From contig NZ_BMOI01000009.1 of assembly GCF_014646995.1 (NCBI RefSeq), positions 86,595 through 150,594 on the forward strand: DNA of 64,000 nucleotides, written 5' to 3'. Below the pieces are notes generated by a model that saw nothing but the letters and a program-made list of their open reading frames with translations, was not told the origin of the DNA and did no database searches. This DNA comes from Curtobacterium luteum (lineage in GTDB: Bacteria; Actinomycetota; Actinomycetes; Actinomycetales; Microbacteriaceae). This document shows positions 1-9,997 of this stretch, piece after piece. The first letter of the stretch is position 1; every line of letters begins with the position of its first letter. A program made the translations under genes and the position numbers.

Positions 1-882
1 CCCGAGCCCGGCCGAGATCTCGAGCCAGGACCAGTGGTTGCGGTGCTCCCACTTGTGCAGCCCGCTGACGTAGCGGCGGGGGAGGTCGCAGTTCGTGACG
101 AGCGCGCCGACGCCCGGCACCTGGACCTGGCCACCGTGCGTGTGGCCGGCGAAGATGACGTCGGCACCCTGGGTCACGAAGGCGTCGAGGACACGGCGGT
201 ACGGCGCGTGGGTGATCCCGAGGGAGACCGGCGCGGGGCCGTCCTCGTCCGCGGACCACGGCACGTCGCTGCGCATCTCGTCGACGTTCGTCGGCAGGAG
301 GTCGAGGCGGTCCCAGTCGCGGTGCGCGTCCGACGTCCCGAAGAGCTCCAGGCGCGAGCCACGGAGTTCGATCGCATGTGCCTTGTCGTTCACGTCGAGC
401 CACCCGAGCGACTCGAAGAACGCCGTCTGGCGGTCGATGTCGAGCTCCACGGGGCGGGCGCCCCCGCTGCCGTGCGCGCTCGGACCCGTGAAGTACTTGA
501 ACGGGTTCCGGGGCGTCGGGCCGTAGAAGTCGTTCGAGCCGTACGCGAAGGCGCCCGGGACGCCCCGGAAGGGCTCGAGCGCATACTCGACGGCGGAGTT
601 CGCGGTGACGTGGCCGAGGTTGTCGCCGGTGTTCACCACGAAGTCGGGCTCCACCAGGCTGAGGTTGCGCAGCCACTGCTGCTTGTCCGACTGCCACGGC
701 GCCATGTGGATGTCGGAGAGGTGCAGCACGACGATGTCGCGAGAGCCCGGCGCGAGCACCGGGACCGTCTCCCACCGGATGCCGAAGCGACGGCGCTCGA
801 CGAGGGAGCCCCACGCCGCAGCGCCGGCTCCGACGGCCGCGCCCGCTGCGAGGACCCCGAGCGAGGCGCGGCCGCGCGTCAC
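1..882 (-). CDS. Metallophosphoesterase, C-terminus cut by window edge
   Basis: Calcineurin-like phosphoesterase of the membrane-anchored YkuE/Rv3683 type. Read on the minus strand from a GTG at 882, the frame shows a hydrophobic Ala/Gly-rich N-terminus (probable anchor), then the metal-binding motifs LSDIHM, NTGDN, GSND (in place of the usual GNHD) and GHTHGGQ in the correct order. The gene runs off the left edge, so about 294 residues are visible. The GTG start overlaps the TGA of the upstream penicillin-binding protein gene (GTGA), so the two are translationally coupled. The same pairing (PBP then metallophosphoesterase) is known in mycobacteria (ponA2-Rv3683), which suggests a cell-envelope role. 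The substrate cannot be told from sequence. Confidence 0.88.
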   Translation of the reverse strand, partial: MTRGRASLGVLAAGAAVGAGAAAWGSLVERRRFGIRWETVPVLAPGSRDIVVLHLSDIHMAPWQSDKQQWLRNLSLVEPDFVVNTGDNLGHVTANSAVEYALEPFRGVPGAFAYGSNDFYGPTPRNPFKYFTGPSAHGSGGARPVELDIDRQTAFFESLGWLDVNDKAHAIELRGSRLELFGTSDAHRDWDRLDLLPTNVDEMRSDVPWSADEDGPAPVSLGITHAPYRRVLDAFVTQGADVIFAGHTHGGQVQVPGVGALVTNCDLPRRYVSGLHKWEHRNHWSWLEISAGLG

Positions 883-3437
883 TTGCAGTCCTTCGGAGCC
901 TTGCCGTCCTTCGTGCCGTACAGCTTGACCGTCACCGCGGTGTCCTTGCCCACCGTGGCGTCGGCGGCCGGGTCGGTCGAGGCGACCTTGCACTGCTGGG
1001 AACCGCTGCCGCGCTCGTACTGGTCGGAGATGGTGATGTTCGTCAGACCCGCCGACTCAAGCTCGGACCGTGCGCTGCCGACGTTCTTGCCGGTCACGTT
1101 CGGCATCGAGGCCTGCGAGCCGTCGGTCGTGTACACCGTGACGCTCGCGCCCTGGGAGAGGTAGGACCCTGCGGCGGGCGAGGTCTTGAGCACGCTGCCC
1201 GCGGTCCCGGGGCCGGGCTGGGTGCCGCCGTCCACGTACGTGAAGCCTGCCGAGGCGAGGGTCGACCGTGCCTCGTCCGGGCTCTTGCCCGCGAGGTTCG
1301 GCAGCTGGACGCTGTTGCCCCGGATCGCCGTCGACGACGGGTCCGTGAAGGCGCCGCCGGGGTAGGCCGCGTTGACCGGGGTCTGCGCCTGGCGCCACAC
1401 GTCAGCACGCACGCCGGCGTAGGTGCCGTTCACGCCGTTGCTGTAGTGACGGAGGTTGAGCTTCTTGCCGTCGGTGTTGCCCTGCCAGTAGGCGGTGGCC
1501 ACCTTGGTCGAAGCGCCGACGAGCCAGATCTGCTCGGCTTCGTCGGTCGTACCCGTCTTGGCGAACATCTGGGTGCCGTCGGCGGTCTGTGCACCGCGGG
1601 CGGTACCGCTCGTGATCGTCTGCTTCATCGCGTAGACCGCGGTCTGCGCGACGGCAGGGTCGACCGCCTGGGAGCAGTCCTTGGCCTGGCCGCCCAGCTT
1701 CTTGCCCGAGGCGTCCGTCACCTGGTCGATCGCGATCGGAGCGCAGAACGTGCCGTTGTTCGCGATGCCGGCGTACGCGGCAGCCATCGTGAGCGGCGCG
1801 ATCTCGTTCGTCCCGAGGATGAAGGAGGGGTACGTGTTGAGCGGGTTCGCGTCGGCGCGGTGCACGCCGAAGTTCTTCGCCATGGTCTCGATGTCGCAGA
1901 GGTCGAGCTTCTGCGCCATCGAGGCGAACGCACCGTTGATCGAGCCCGCGGTGGCGCCGATGACGCTGTAGTTGCCGTTCTCGCCGGGGGAGTCGTTCGA
2001 GACGTCGAACTGCGTGTAGTCGGGCTGACCACACTTGGTCCACGGCGACACGACGCGCGCGGTGCCGTTGACGGTCTCGTTCAGGCCGTGGCCCGCCTTG
2101 ATCCAGTCGAGGAGCGTGAACGCCTTGAACGTCGAACCGGTCTGGAACCCTCTCGCCCCGCCGTACTTGTAGTCGACCGAGTAGTTCAGCGAGGTCGACG
2201 TGGGTGCGGACTTCAGGGCCTCGTCGAAGTCCTTGTTCTGCGCCATCGTCAGGATGCGACCCGTACCGACCTCGACCGAATCGAGCGTCGCGCCGAGGGC
2301 GATCTGCGTCTCCGCCTTGTTGTCGTACGTGTTGAGGATCTGCTTCTGCTGCGCGTTCAGGCCGATGTCGAGCGTCGTCTGGATCTTGTACCCGCCGTTG
2401 CGCCAGGCCGCCGCACGCTCCTTCGCCGTCGCACCGAGCTGCGACATCTCCTTGACGACCTTGACCGCGTAGTCGCAGAAGAACTGCGAGCCGTCACCGA
2501 CGGAGGCCCGGCACCCCTGCGTCGGCTGGGTCAGGTGCACGTAGTCGGCCGGCTTGCTCAGCCGCGCCTTGCGGTACTCGTCCTCGGTGATGTGCTTCTG
2601 CGCGTACATCGAGCGGAGGATGACGTTGCGACGAGCGACGTTGGCGTCGTAGTTCTTCGGCGTCGACAGGTTGCGCGTGTTCGGCGACTGCACGATCGCG
2701 AGGATCGAGGCCGCCTCGGCCGGGGTCAGCTCGGTCGCCGACTTGTTGAAGTAGTGCTGCGCCGCCGCCTGCACGCCGTAGGTCTGGTCGCCGAAGTAGG
2801 CGATGTTCAGGTAGGCGGTGAGGATGTCCTTCTTGGAGTACTTCTTCGCAAGCCCGATGGCGAGCTTCATCTCCTCGAGCTTGCGGGGGATGCTCGTCTC
2901 GGTGGCCGCGTTGTAGGCCTTGAGGCGCGCCTTCTCGGTGGGGAGCTCGAGCGCCTGCTGCATCTTGATGTTGCGGACCAGCTGCATGGTCAGCGTCGAC
3001 CCGCCGCCGGACTCGCCCAGACCGCCGGCGAGGCTGCCGACGCCCGCGCGCACGAGCGACGTCATGTCGACGCCGCCGTGCTCGAAGAACCGCTTGTCCT
3101 CGCCGTCGATGGCAGCGTTCTTCAGGTTGTCGCTGATCTGGTCGAACTTGAGTTCCTGACGGTTCTGGTCGTACACCGTCGCGAAGTGCACGCTCTTGCT
3201 GCCCTGGTAGGCGTAGAGCTCGTTGCGCTGCGGGAGGTCACCGATCTCGATGTACTCCGGGAGCGACTCGAAGACGCCGATCGTCGAGGTCGTGGTCACA
3301 CCGGCCACCGCGATCGCAGGCGTCACTCCGATCGTCACGAGGAGGCCAGCGAGCACGCTGAAGCCGACGAATCCGATGAAGGCACCGACTGCGGAGACTG
3401 GTTTGGTCCGCGAAGCAGACGTCTTCTGGGCAGACAT
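879..3437 (-). CDS. ponA: Bifunctional class A penicillin-binding protein with two PASTA domains
   Basis: Peptidoglycan glycosyltransferase/transpeptidase, 852 aa, anchored by one N-terminal membrane helix (about residues 16-48). The glycosyltransferase domain shows EDKRFFEHGGVD (catalytic Glu113) and GGGSTLTMQLVRN. The transpeptidase domain shows the active-site serine in GSTFK (Ser435) and KTGTTDE near residue 625. Two PASTA repeats follow (about 716-780 and 783-850), thought to bind uncrosslinked muropeptide. I chose the ATG at 3437 (MSAQKTS), which puts the basic stretch just before the membrane helix; an ATG 14 codons upstream also exists but reaches into the region upstream of the divergent gene. 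It is followed, with a 4-base overlap, by the metallophosphoesterase. The synteny resembles ponA2 of mycobacteria. Confidence 0.93.
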   Translation of the reverse strand: MSAQKTSASRTKPVSAVGAFIGFVGFSVLAGLLVTIGVTPAIAVAGVTTTSTIGVFESLPEYIEIGDLPQRNELYAYQGSKSVHFATVYDQNRQELKFDQISDNLKNAAIDGEDKRFFEHGGVDMTSLVRAGVGSLAGGLGESGGGSTLTMQLVRNIKMQQALELPTEKARLKAYNAATETSIPRKLEEMKLAIGLAKKYSKKDILTAYLNIAYFGDQTYGVQAAAQHYFNKSATELTPAEAASILAIVQSPNTRNLSTPKNYDANVARRNVILRSMYAQKHITEDEYRKARLSKPADYVHLTQPTQGCRASVGDGSQFFCDYAVKVVKEMSQLGATAKERAAAWRNGGYKIQTTLDIGLNAQQKQILNTYDNKAETQIALGATLDSVEVGTGRILTMAQNKDFDEALKSAPTSTSLNYSVDYKYGGARGFQTGSTFKAFTLLDWIKAGHGLNETVNGTARVVSPWTKCGQPDYTQFDVSNDSPGENGNYSVIGATAGSINGAFASMAQKLDLCDIETMAKNFGVHRADANPLNTYPSFILGTNEIAPLTMAAAYAGIANNGTFCAPIAIDQVTDASGKKLGGQAKDCSQAVDPAVAQTAVYAMKQTITSGTARGAQTADGTQMFAKTGTTDEAEQIWLVGASTKVATAYWQGNTDGKKLNLRHYSNGVNGTYAGVRADVWRQAQTPVNAAYPGGAFTDPSSTAIRGNSVQLPNLAGKSPDEARSTLASAGFTYVDGGTQPGPGTAGSVLKTSPAAGSYLSQGASVTVYTTDGSQASMPNVTGKNVGSARSELESAGLTNITISDQYERGSGSQQCKVASTDPAADATVGKDTAVTVKLYGTKDGKAPKDCK

Positions 3438-3487
3438 AGGATGCAGCCTAAACGACACCGCCGACTGAAAGGCTGGCAAGGAACCGC

Positions 3488-3646
3488 ATGAGCCGCTGGG
3501 AATACCTCACGACGCCGTTGATCATCCACAACACCACGGCGATCCTCAACAACTTCGGCGACGAGGGCTGGGAACTCGTCCAGGTCGTCACCGGTCCCGA
3601 GGGCGGACTCGTCGCCTACCTCAAGCGTCCCAAGGCCGACGCATGA
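3488..3646 (+). CDS. Small DUF4177-like protein (52 aa)
   Basis: A 52-residue protein starting MSRWEYLTTPL, with FGDEGWELVQVV in the middle and ending in a lysine/arginine patch. The WEY...GWELV pattern is that of the DUF4177 family (small proteins of unknown function). The ATG lies 51 bp from the divergent PBP start, and its stop overlaps the start of the RidA gene (ATGA), so the two are almost certainly co-translated. This placement of a DUF4177-like gene directly before a RidA gene and opposite a PASTA PBP is familiar from other actinobacteria. The function is unknown. Confidence 0.8.
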   Translation: MSRWEYLTTPLIIHNTTAILNNFGDEGWELVQVVTGPEGGLVAYLKRPKADA

Positions 3647-4104
3647 CCGTCTCGGACCGTCTCGCCGAGCTCGGACTCGCGATCCCGTCCGTCGCGGCCC
3701 CGGTCGCTGCCTACGTACCGGCGGTCGTGACCGGCCGGTACGTGTACACCGCCGGTCAGCTGCCCTTCGTCGACGGCGCGCTGTCGGTCACGGGCAAGGT
3801 CGGTGCCGTTGTCGACCCGGAGACCGCCGCCGGCCAGGCCCGGACGGCGGCGCTCAACGCGCTCGCGGCCGTCGAGTCGGTCGCCGGCTCGCTCGACCGC
3901 GTCGCACGGGTCGTCAAGGTGACGGTCTTCGTCGCGTCGGACCCGTCCTTCACGGGGCAGCCGGCCGTCGCGAACGGCGCCTCCACGCTCGTCGGCGAGG
4001 TCTTCGGCGACGCCGGCGTCCACGCGCGCAGCGCGGTGGGCGTCGCGGTCCTGCCGCTGGACGCGCCGGTCGAGGTCGAGCTGGTGGTGGAGCTGACCGA
4101 CTGA
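3643..4104 (+). CDS. RidA family protein (YjgF/YER057c/UK114)
   Basis: A 153-aa RidA-superfamily protein. Members hydrolyse reactive enamine/imine intermediates released by PLP enzymes or do related deaminase chemistry. The fold shows in GRYVYTAGQLPFVDG near the N-terminus, QARTAALNALAAVESVAG (helix) and VVKVTVFVASDPSF. It is of the slightly longer actinobacterial subtype with an N-terminal extension (SDRLAELGL), and the classical C-terminal Arg/Glu pair of canonical RidA is not obvious, so the substrate is uncertain. The ATG overlaps the stop of the 52-aa gene. A hairpin terminator follows between it and the convergent acs. Confidence 0.88.
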   Translation: MTVSDRLAELGLAIPSVAAPVAAYVPAVVTGRYVYTAGQLPFVDGALSVTGKVGAVVDPETAAGQARTAALNALAAVESVAGSLDRVARVVKVTVFVASDPSFTGQPAVANGASTLVGEVFGDAGVHARSAVGVAVLPLDAPVEVELVVELTD

Positions 4105-4131
4105 CGGACCGTCAGCGGCGCACGTCACGCG

Positions 4132-4169
4132 AGCCGCGCCTCCAGGCAGGTCCGCCGGGAGGCGCGGCT
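4132..4169. terminator. Bidirectional hairpin terminator between RidA gene and acs
   Basis: A 12-bp perfect stem (4132-4143 with 4158-4169) with a 14-nt loop sits in the 78-bp gap between two convergent genes. There is no long T tract, as is usual at this GC content. The arm contains GCGCCTCC, the same core seen in other hairpins of the window. Confidence 0.7.
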
Positions 4170-4182
4170 TGCGTCGTTCCTG

Positions 4183-6138
<1,956 letters not shown>

Positions 6139-6239
6139 CGGTGTCCTTTCGCGTCGTGCTGGTGCTCGCCGGGGCGAGGCGCCGTGGGCAGCAACCGGAG
6201 ACTACCCCCGACCGGTTGCGGCCGGTCGTCGTGTCGGGG

Positions 6240-6270
6240 TTGCCGAGCAGGGGTGTTCGTGGGGTACAGT
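6240..6270 (+). promoter_or_regulatory. Candidate promoter of the 6C RNA
   Basis: TTGCCG (6240-6245) and TACAGT (6265-6270) form a sigma-70-like pair with a longish 19-nt spacer. A start about 7 nt later gives an RNA that begins just before the first stem of the 6C structure. It is inferred only from motif and position. Confidence 0.45.
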
Positions 6271-6276
6271 GTTCAT

Positions 6277-6376
6277 CGCCGGACTCGTTTCCGGTGGCGT
6301 CGGCCGTGATTCCCCCCAATCCGCCGGTGTCCAGGCGGCACCCGTTCCCCCCAACAGGTGCCGCCTCTTCTTTTCT
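6277..6376 (+). ncRNA. 6C small RNA (two C-loop hairpins)
   Basis: The region holds two hairpins whose loops are each six cytosines. The first is GATT-CCCCCC-AATC within a CGGC/GCCG outer stem (about 6300-6325). The second is GTT-CCCCCC-AAC closed by a perfect 10-bp stem (6333-6342 with 6357-6366) and followed by TCTTCTTTTC, so it is also the intrinsic terminator. A short 5' hairpin (CCGGA/TCCGG) precedes them. This is the defining architecture of the actinobacterial 6C RNA. In mycobacteria the 6C RNA (B11) also lies at the tad/flp locus, matching its place here. The C-rich loops are believed to pair with G-rich ribosome-binding sites of target mRNAs. Confidence 0.85.
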
Positions 6377-6696
6377 CCCGGCAGACACCCCGACGGTCGC
6401 GGCGGTCGGACAGTGGCGTCCCGGCTCGATCCGCGCGGGTATGCGGATTGGTGGACAGACCGGTCCATGCTCACGCATCGATGTGTTCTCGTCGCCCGCG
6501 CGGTCGCCTGGCGGACCCCGACCTGGACTGGACGGGCTCGTCGCGTCCCTCCTGAGCCGTGCACGCCCGCCACCGACTGGGGTACGGCTTTCTGCAACGG
6601 GGGACAACAGTGTCCGTTGGTGGGGAGGAACCGGCGTTCTGCACCGCAGACCGCGGGCGCGCTTCCGCGTGTCGTCCGGGCCGTAGCGTCCCGGCC
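6377..6696 (+). other. Intergenic region between 6C RNA and tad locus, no gene seen
   Basis: This stretch of 320 bp lies between the 6C terminator and the ATG of the tad ATPase. Open frames cross it but none has recognisable protein features, codon bias or a ribosome site. In mycobacteria the ssd gene lies between 6C and the ATPase; I see no remnant of it. It presumably holds the tad promoter and leader. Confidence 0.5.
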
Positions 6697-7702
6697 ATGC
6701 ATCGACACCGTGCCCTCTCCACGTCGCCGTTCCTCCCGGGTGTCGCTCCACCGCGGGCCGAGCGCCCGATCCGCGCGGAGGAGTTCGAGGAACTCGCCGG
6801 GCTCGTGCGGGACGCCTCGGTCACCGACGTGCTGGCGGTGGGCGGTCGCGGGACCTGGATCGATCGCGGGGCCGGCCTCGAACGGGCCGATCCCGTCCTC
6901 GACGAGCGGCGGGCACGCGAACTCGGAGCAGCGCTCGTCGCCCGCGGCGGCCGACACGTCGACGAGACCACCCCGCTGGCCGACGTCCGGCACGACGACG
7001 GAGTCCGGGTGCACGTCGTGCTCGCGCCGGTCGCCGTCACCGGCACCGCGATCTCCGTCCGACTGCCCCGACCCGACCGGCCCACGCTCGCCGGGCTCGA
7101 CCGGAGCGGCACCTTCGAGCGCGTCCCGCGGCGGGTCGTCGAGCAGGCCGTGGCCGAGCGCCGCAACGTCTTGGTCAGCGGGGCGACCGGGAGCGGCAAA
7201 ACGACGCTGCTCTCGGCCATGCTGGCGGCCGTGCCGCACGACGAGCGGATCGTCACCGTCGAGGACGTCGCCGAACTCCGTGTCGACCACCCGCACGTGG
7301 TCGCACTCGAGGCGCGGCAGGCGAACGCGGAGGGGCACGGGGGCGATCGACCTCGCTCGGCTGCTCCGGGAGGCGCTCCGGATGCGGCCGGACCGGGTGG
7401 TCGTGGGGGAGTGCCGTGGGTCGGAGGTCCGCGAGCTCGTGTCCGCGCTCAACACCGGGCACGACGGCGGCGCCGGGACGGTCCACGCCAACGGCCTGCA
7501 GGACGTGTCCGCGCGGCTCGAGGCGCTCGGCGCGCTCGCCGGGATGGACCCGGCCGCGCTGGCACGTCAGGCGGTGAGCGCGTTCGACCTCGTGCTGCAC
7601 GTCGAGCGTCGGCGCGGTGTGCGCCGGCTGGTCGGCGTCGGACGGCCGGTCCTGCGACCGGACGGGAGGCTCGACCTGCGTCCGGTGGACACCCCGCGGT
7701 GA
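6697..7702 (+). pseudogene. TadA/CpaF-type secretion ATPase, frameshifted
   Basis: Secretion ATPase that powers Flp/Tad pilus assembly, related to Rv3659c. From ATG 6697 the frame gives an N-terminal domain, then Walker A (GATGSGKTT, near residue 162) and VEDVAEL. The reading frame breaks at a G run (7332-7335). Before it the protein reads RQANAEG. After it the sense continues one frame over with TGAIDLARLLREALRM, RPDRVVVGECRGSE (Walker B region) and GTVHANG, to a TGA at 7702. One surplus G explains the break. Unless corrected, translation stays open in frame 1 and would fuse nonsense to the next gene. It may be a true mutation, a sequencing error, or less likely a recoding site. All catalytic motifs are otherwise intact. 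Confidence 0.85.
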
Positions 7703-8784
7703 GGCGCCCTCCCGCTCGACCGCAGGGGTGGGCGGGCGGCGCTGCGCGGTCGGCGGCAGGCGGTGCGCGGTCGGCGGCCGACGGTGCGCGCGCGGCGGCT
7801 CACGCTGCGCGGCGGACGGCCACGGACGGTGCTGCGTCGGGTGCGCGGCGGCTCGACCGTGTCGCGACGCTGGTGGCAGCCGGGTTGCCGCCACCGCGGG
7901 CGTGGTCCCTCGTCGGCGGCCTGCCGGTGACGGACGATCCAGCGTGGCAGGACGTCGCCGTCGTGCTCCGCGTCGCGGAACGGACGGGAGCGCCGTCGGC
8001 CGAGGCGCTGCGAGCCCTCGCGCGGGCTCTCCGACGGTCCGCCGCCTCCGACCGAGCCGTCCGTGTCGCCCTCGCCGGCCCGCGGACGAGCGCACGGGTC
8101 GTCCTGGCGCTGCCCGTCCTCGGGCTCGCGCTCGCATCGACCTGGGGTGCCGGGGCGGTGACGGTGCTCGTAGGTTCCCCGCTCGGCTGGGCGTGCTCGG
8201 CGGTGGCGGCCGGCCTCGTCGCGGTCGGCCGGCGTTGGACCGCACGGCTCGTGCGGGCTGCGACACCCGACGGGCACGTCGCCGGCGTGCTGCTGGACGC
8301 GTGGGCCGTCGCGGTGTCGGGCGGTGGTTCGTGGACGGACGCCGGAGCCGCCGTCGAGGAGGCGTTCGACGCGGTCGCCCGGAGCGCGGTCGGCGCGGGC
8401 GCTGCCGGCAGGGGCGCGGTCGGCAGGGGCGTGGTCGGAAGTGGCGCGGCTGGCGTGGGTGTCGGCGGTGGCGCGGCCTGCCGGGGAGTCGGCGGGTTCC
8501 CGGTGCCAGCGGTGTCCACGGACCGGGCAGAGGTCGAGCGCGCACGTCTGGCCGAGGTGCTCGTGCTCGCGCGACGCGCCGGGGTGCCGGCCGCCGCGCT
8601 CCTCCGCGCCGCAGCCGAGGACGTCCGTGACGACGCTGCCGGTGCGGCCCTCGCCGCGGCCGAGCGCCTCGCAGTCCGGCTCGTGCTGCCGCTCGGGGTC
8701 TGCGTGCTGCCAGCGTTCGTCCTCGTCGGGGTGGTGCCGGTCGTCGTGGGTGTCCTCTCCTCCACCGTGGTGGGCACGCCGTGA
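7699..8784 (+). CDS. Type II secretion F-domain membrane protein (TadB/TadC-like, apparently fused)
   Basis: A 361-aa inner-membrane platform protein of the tad system. The GTG start overlaps the TGA of the ATPase gene. Two halves are visible: LVAAGLPPPRAWSLVGG...VAERTGAPSAEAL followed by two membrane helices (about 135-180), and a second half, LLDAWAVAVSGG...LARRAGVPAAALLR, ending in a C-terminal membrane helix. In mycobacteria these correspond to separate TadB-like and TadC-like genes (Rv3658c, Rv3657c), so this looks like a fusion (inference). A low-complexity Gly/Ala/Val/Arg insertion (about residues 233-267) separates the halves. The N-terminus is also repetitive (GGARSAAGGARSAADGA). Confidence 0.75.
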   Translation: MRRPPARPQGWAGGAARSAAGGARSAADGARAAAHAARRTATDGAASGARRLDRVATLVAAGLPPPRAWSLVGGLPVTDDPAWQDVAVVLRVAERTGAPSAEALRALARALRRSAASDRAVRVALAGPRTSARVVLALPVLGLALASTWGAGAVTVLVGSPLGWACSAVAAGLVAVGRRWTARLVRAATPDGHVAGVLLDAWAVAVSGGGSWTDAGAAVEEAFDAVARSAVGAGAAGRGAVGRGVVGSGAAGVGVGGGAACRGVGGFPVPAVSTDRAEVERARLAEVLVLARRAGVPAAALLRAAAEDVRDDAAGAALAAAERLAVRLVLPLGVCVLPAFVLVGVVPVVVGVLSSTVVGTP

Positions 8785-8887
8785 TCGATCCACAGTCCGG
8801 TGCTGACGGCCCAGCGCGGTGGCTCTGACGGCGAGGCTGGGTGCAGGGCCGGAACGACCGGCAAGGGTGACGAGGAAGAGGACCGAG

Positions 8888-9187
8888 ATGACGACGGGAC
8901 GATGGGGAGCGACGACCGGGTGCGCTGCACGGTGTGGCGCGACACGGGACCACGGTGCGACGCGCGGCGGCGGGGCTGTCGCGCGGGGCGACGAGCGTGC
9001 GAGGGAGCGCGGTGCTCGTCGTTGGCTCGCGCCGCGCATCGGGGACGAGACAGGATCGGCGACGGCGGAGTACGCGGTGGTGATCCTCGCGGCCGTGGCG
9101 TTCGCCGGCGTGCTCGTCGCGGTGATGCGGTCGGGCGAGGTGCAGACGATCCTGACCGACCTCGTCCGCGGTGCCCTGTCGCTCTGA
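8888..9187 (+). CDS. DUF4244 Flp-pilin-like protein
   Basis: A 99-aa protein whose C-terminal half is a typical DUF4244/Flp pilin segment: GSATAEYAVVILAAVAFAGV followed by VLVAVMRSGEVQTILTDL. The Glu five residues into the hydrophobic stretch is the pilin-like signature, and the probable prepilin peptidase site is at G-SATAEY. I chose the ATG at 8888 because AGGAAGAGGA precedes it; the frame is open further upstream without a convincing start. It lies in the tad cluster between the platform protein and the TadE-like gene, as in Rv3656c. Confidence 0.8.
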   Translation: MTTGRWGATTGCAARCGATRDHGATRGGGAVARGDERARERGARRWLAPRIGDETGSATAEYAVVILAAVAFAGVLVAVMRSGEVQTILTDLVRGALSL

Positions 9188-9500
9188 GCGCGGCGCGGTG
9201 ACGGTGGAGTTCGCGGTCGTGCTGCCGGCGGTGGCACTCGTCCTGACGCTGCTCGTGGGTGCGGTGGTCCTGGTCGACCGGCAGGGGGCACTGCAACTCG
9301 CCGCTGCGACGGCCGCGCGCGCGGCCGGTCGCGGGGACACGGTGACGGCGGCTGCGGCGGTCGCAGCGGTCCCGGGCGCGACGGTCGCACAGCGCACGCC
9401 ACCGGGCCTCGTCTGCGTCGACCTGACGCGTCCCTGCCCGGGGCTCTTCTCGGGGATCGTGCTCCGCGCCTCCGGGTGCGCGGCTGCGGGCGGGCGGTGA
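9171..9500 (+). CDS. TadE-like pseudopilin
   Basis: A 109-aa protein with ERGAVTVEFAVVLPAVALVL at the N-terminus, the TadE signature (GAVTVEF-A-V-LP followed by a membrane helix). The probable start is the GTG at 9171, which overlaps the end of the DUF4244 gene by 17 nt; a second GTG at 9198 is too close to the motif. Minor pilin/pseudopilin of the tad apparatus by family and position. It is followed with a 4-base overlap by another TadE/TadG-type gene. Confidence 0.8.
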   Translation: MPCRSERGAVTVEFAVVLPAVALVLTLLVGAVVLVDRQGALQLAAATAARAAGRGDTVTAAAAVAAVPGATVAQRTPPGLVCVDLTRPCPGLFSGIVLRASGCAAAGGR

Positions 9501-9997
9501 GCATGGGGCGGACCACGGACCGTGGGTCGGTCACGGTGCTGCTCGCCGTCGTCCTCGGCGTCGGGGTCGCCGTCGCCGCGGCCGGGATCGCTGCCGCTGC
9601 CCAGCGCGTGGTCACGGTCCGCGCGCAGGCGGCCGCCGACGCCGGCGCGCTCGCAGCGGCAGCCGCGCTGGTCGGTGCGCTCGACGGCGCACCCTGCACC
9701 CGCGCCGACGCCGTCGTGCGCGCCGGTGGGGCCACGCCGACGACGTGTTCGACCTCGCTCGCCACGGCCCGGGTGACGGTCACCGTCGGTGCCGGTGCGT
9801 TCGCCGTGAGCGCAGTCGCCGTCGCGGGACCACCGAGCGGTGTACGCGGCCGCTGTGTGTATGGTGTGCACGTCGGCCCCCGGTCACCGGTGTCCCGGTC
9901 GACCCGGACGGCGAGTCACTCCGGCGACGTCGCAGGTCCAGGGCCGACGAGCACCATCGATCAAGGAGACACGTGCCAGACACGAAGAAGCTCGTGA
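9497..9997 (+). CDS. TadE/TadG-family (Rv3654c-like) protein
   Basis: A GTG at 9497 overlaps the TGA of the TadE-like gene. The protein begins TTDRGSVTVLLAVVLGVGVA, a single membrane helix typical of the 'secretion/TadE-like' family, then AQRVVTVRAQAAADAGALAAAAAL and a cysteine pair (APCTRAD, TTCSTS). The recognisable part ends near residue 112 (AVAGPPSG). The remaining 54 residues have no family character, run through the likely topA promoter and overlap the first 25 nt of topA, so the natural end may once have been earlier. Last gene of the tad cluster. Confidence 0.7.
   Translation: MSMGRTTDRGSVTVLLAVVLGVGVAVAAAGIAAAAQRVVTVRAQAAADAGALAAAAALVGALDGAPCTRADAVVRAGGATPTTCSTSLATARVTVTVGAGAFAVSAVAVAGPPSGVRGRCVYGVHVGPRSPVSRSTRTASHSGDVAGPGPTSTIDQGDTCQTRRSS

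Noticed and set aside
1446..3491. 681-codon open frame on the plus strand
   Set aside because: It is antisense to the penicillin-binding protein gene and consists of Arg/Val/Leu-rich GC-driven sequence with no domains. The minus-strand frame carries all PBP motifs.
6377..6696. Remnant of the ssd (septum site determining) gene
   Set aside because: All three plus frames were read and none showed a P-loop ATPase or other Ssd-like motifs.
7325..7345. Programmed ribosomal frameshift in the tad ATPase
   Set aside because: No slippery heptamer, stem-loop or internal ribosome site was recognised at the G run; a simple insertion or sequencing error is more likely.
7253..9871. 872-codon frame on the minus strand over the tad locus
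   Set aside because: Arg/Pro/Ser-rich shadow of the tad genes, which have clear motifs on the plus strand.
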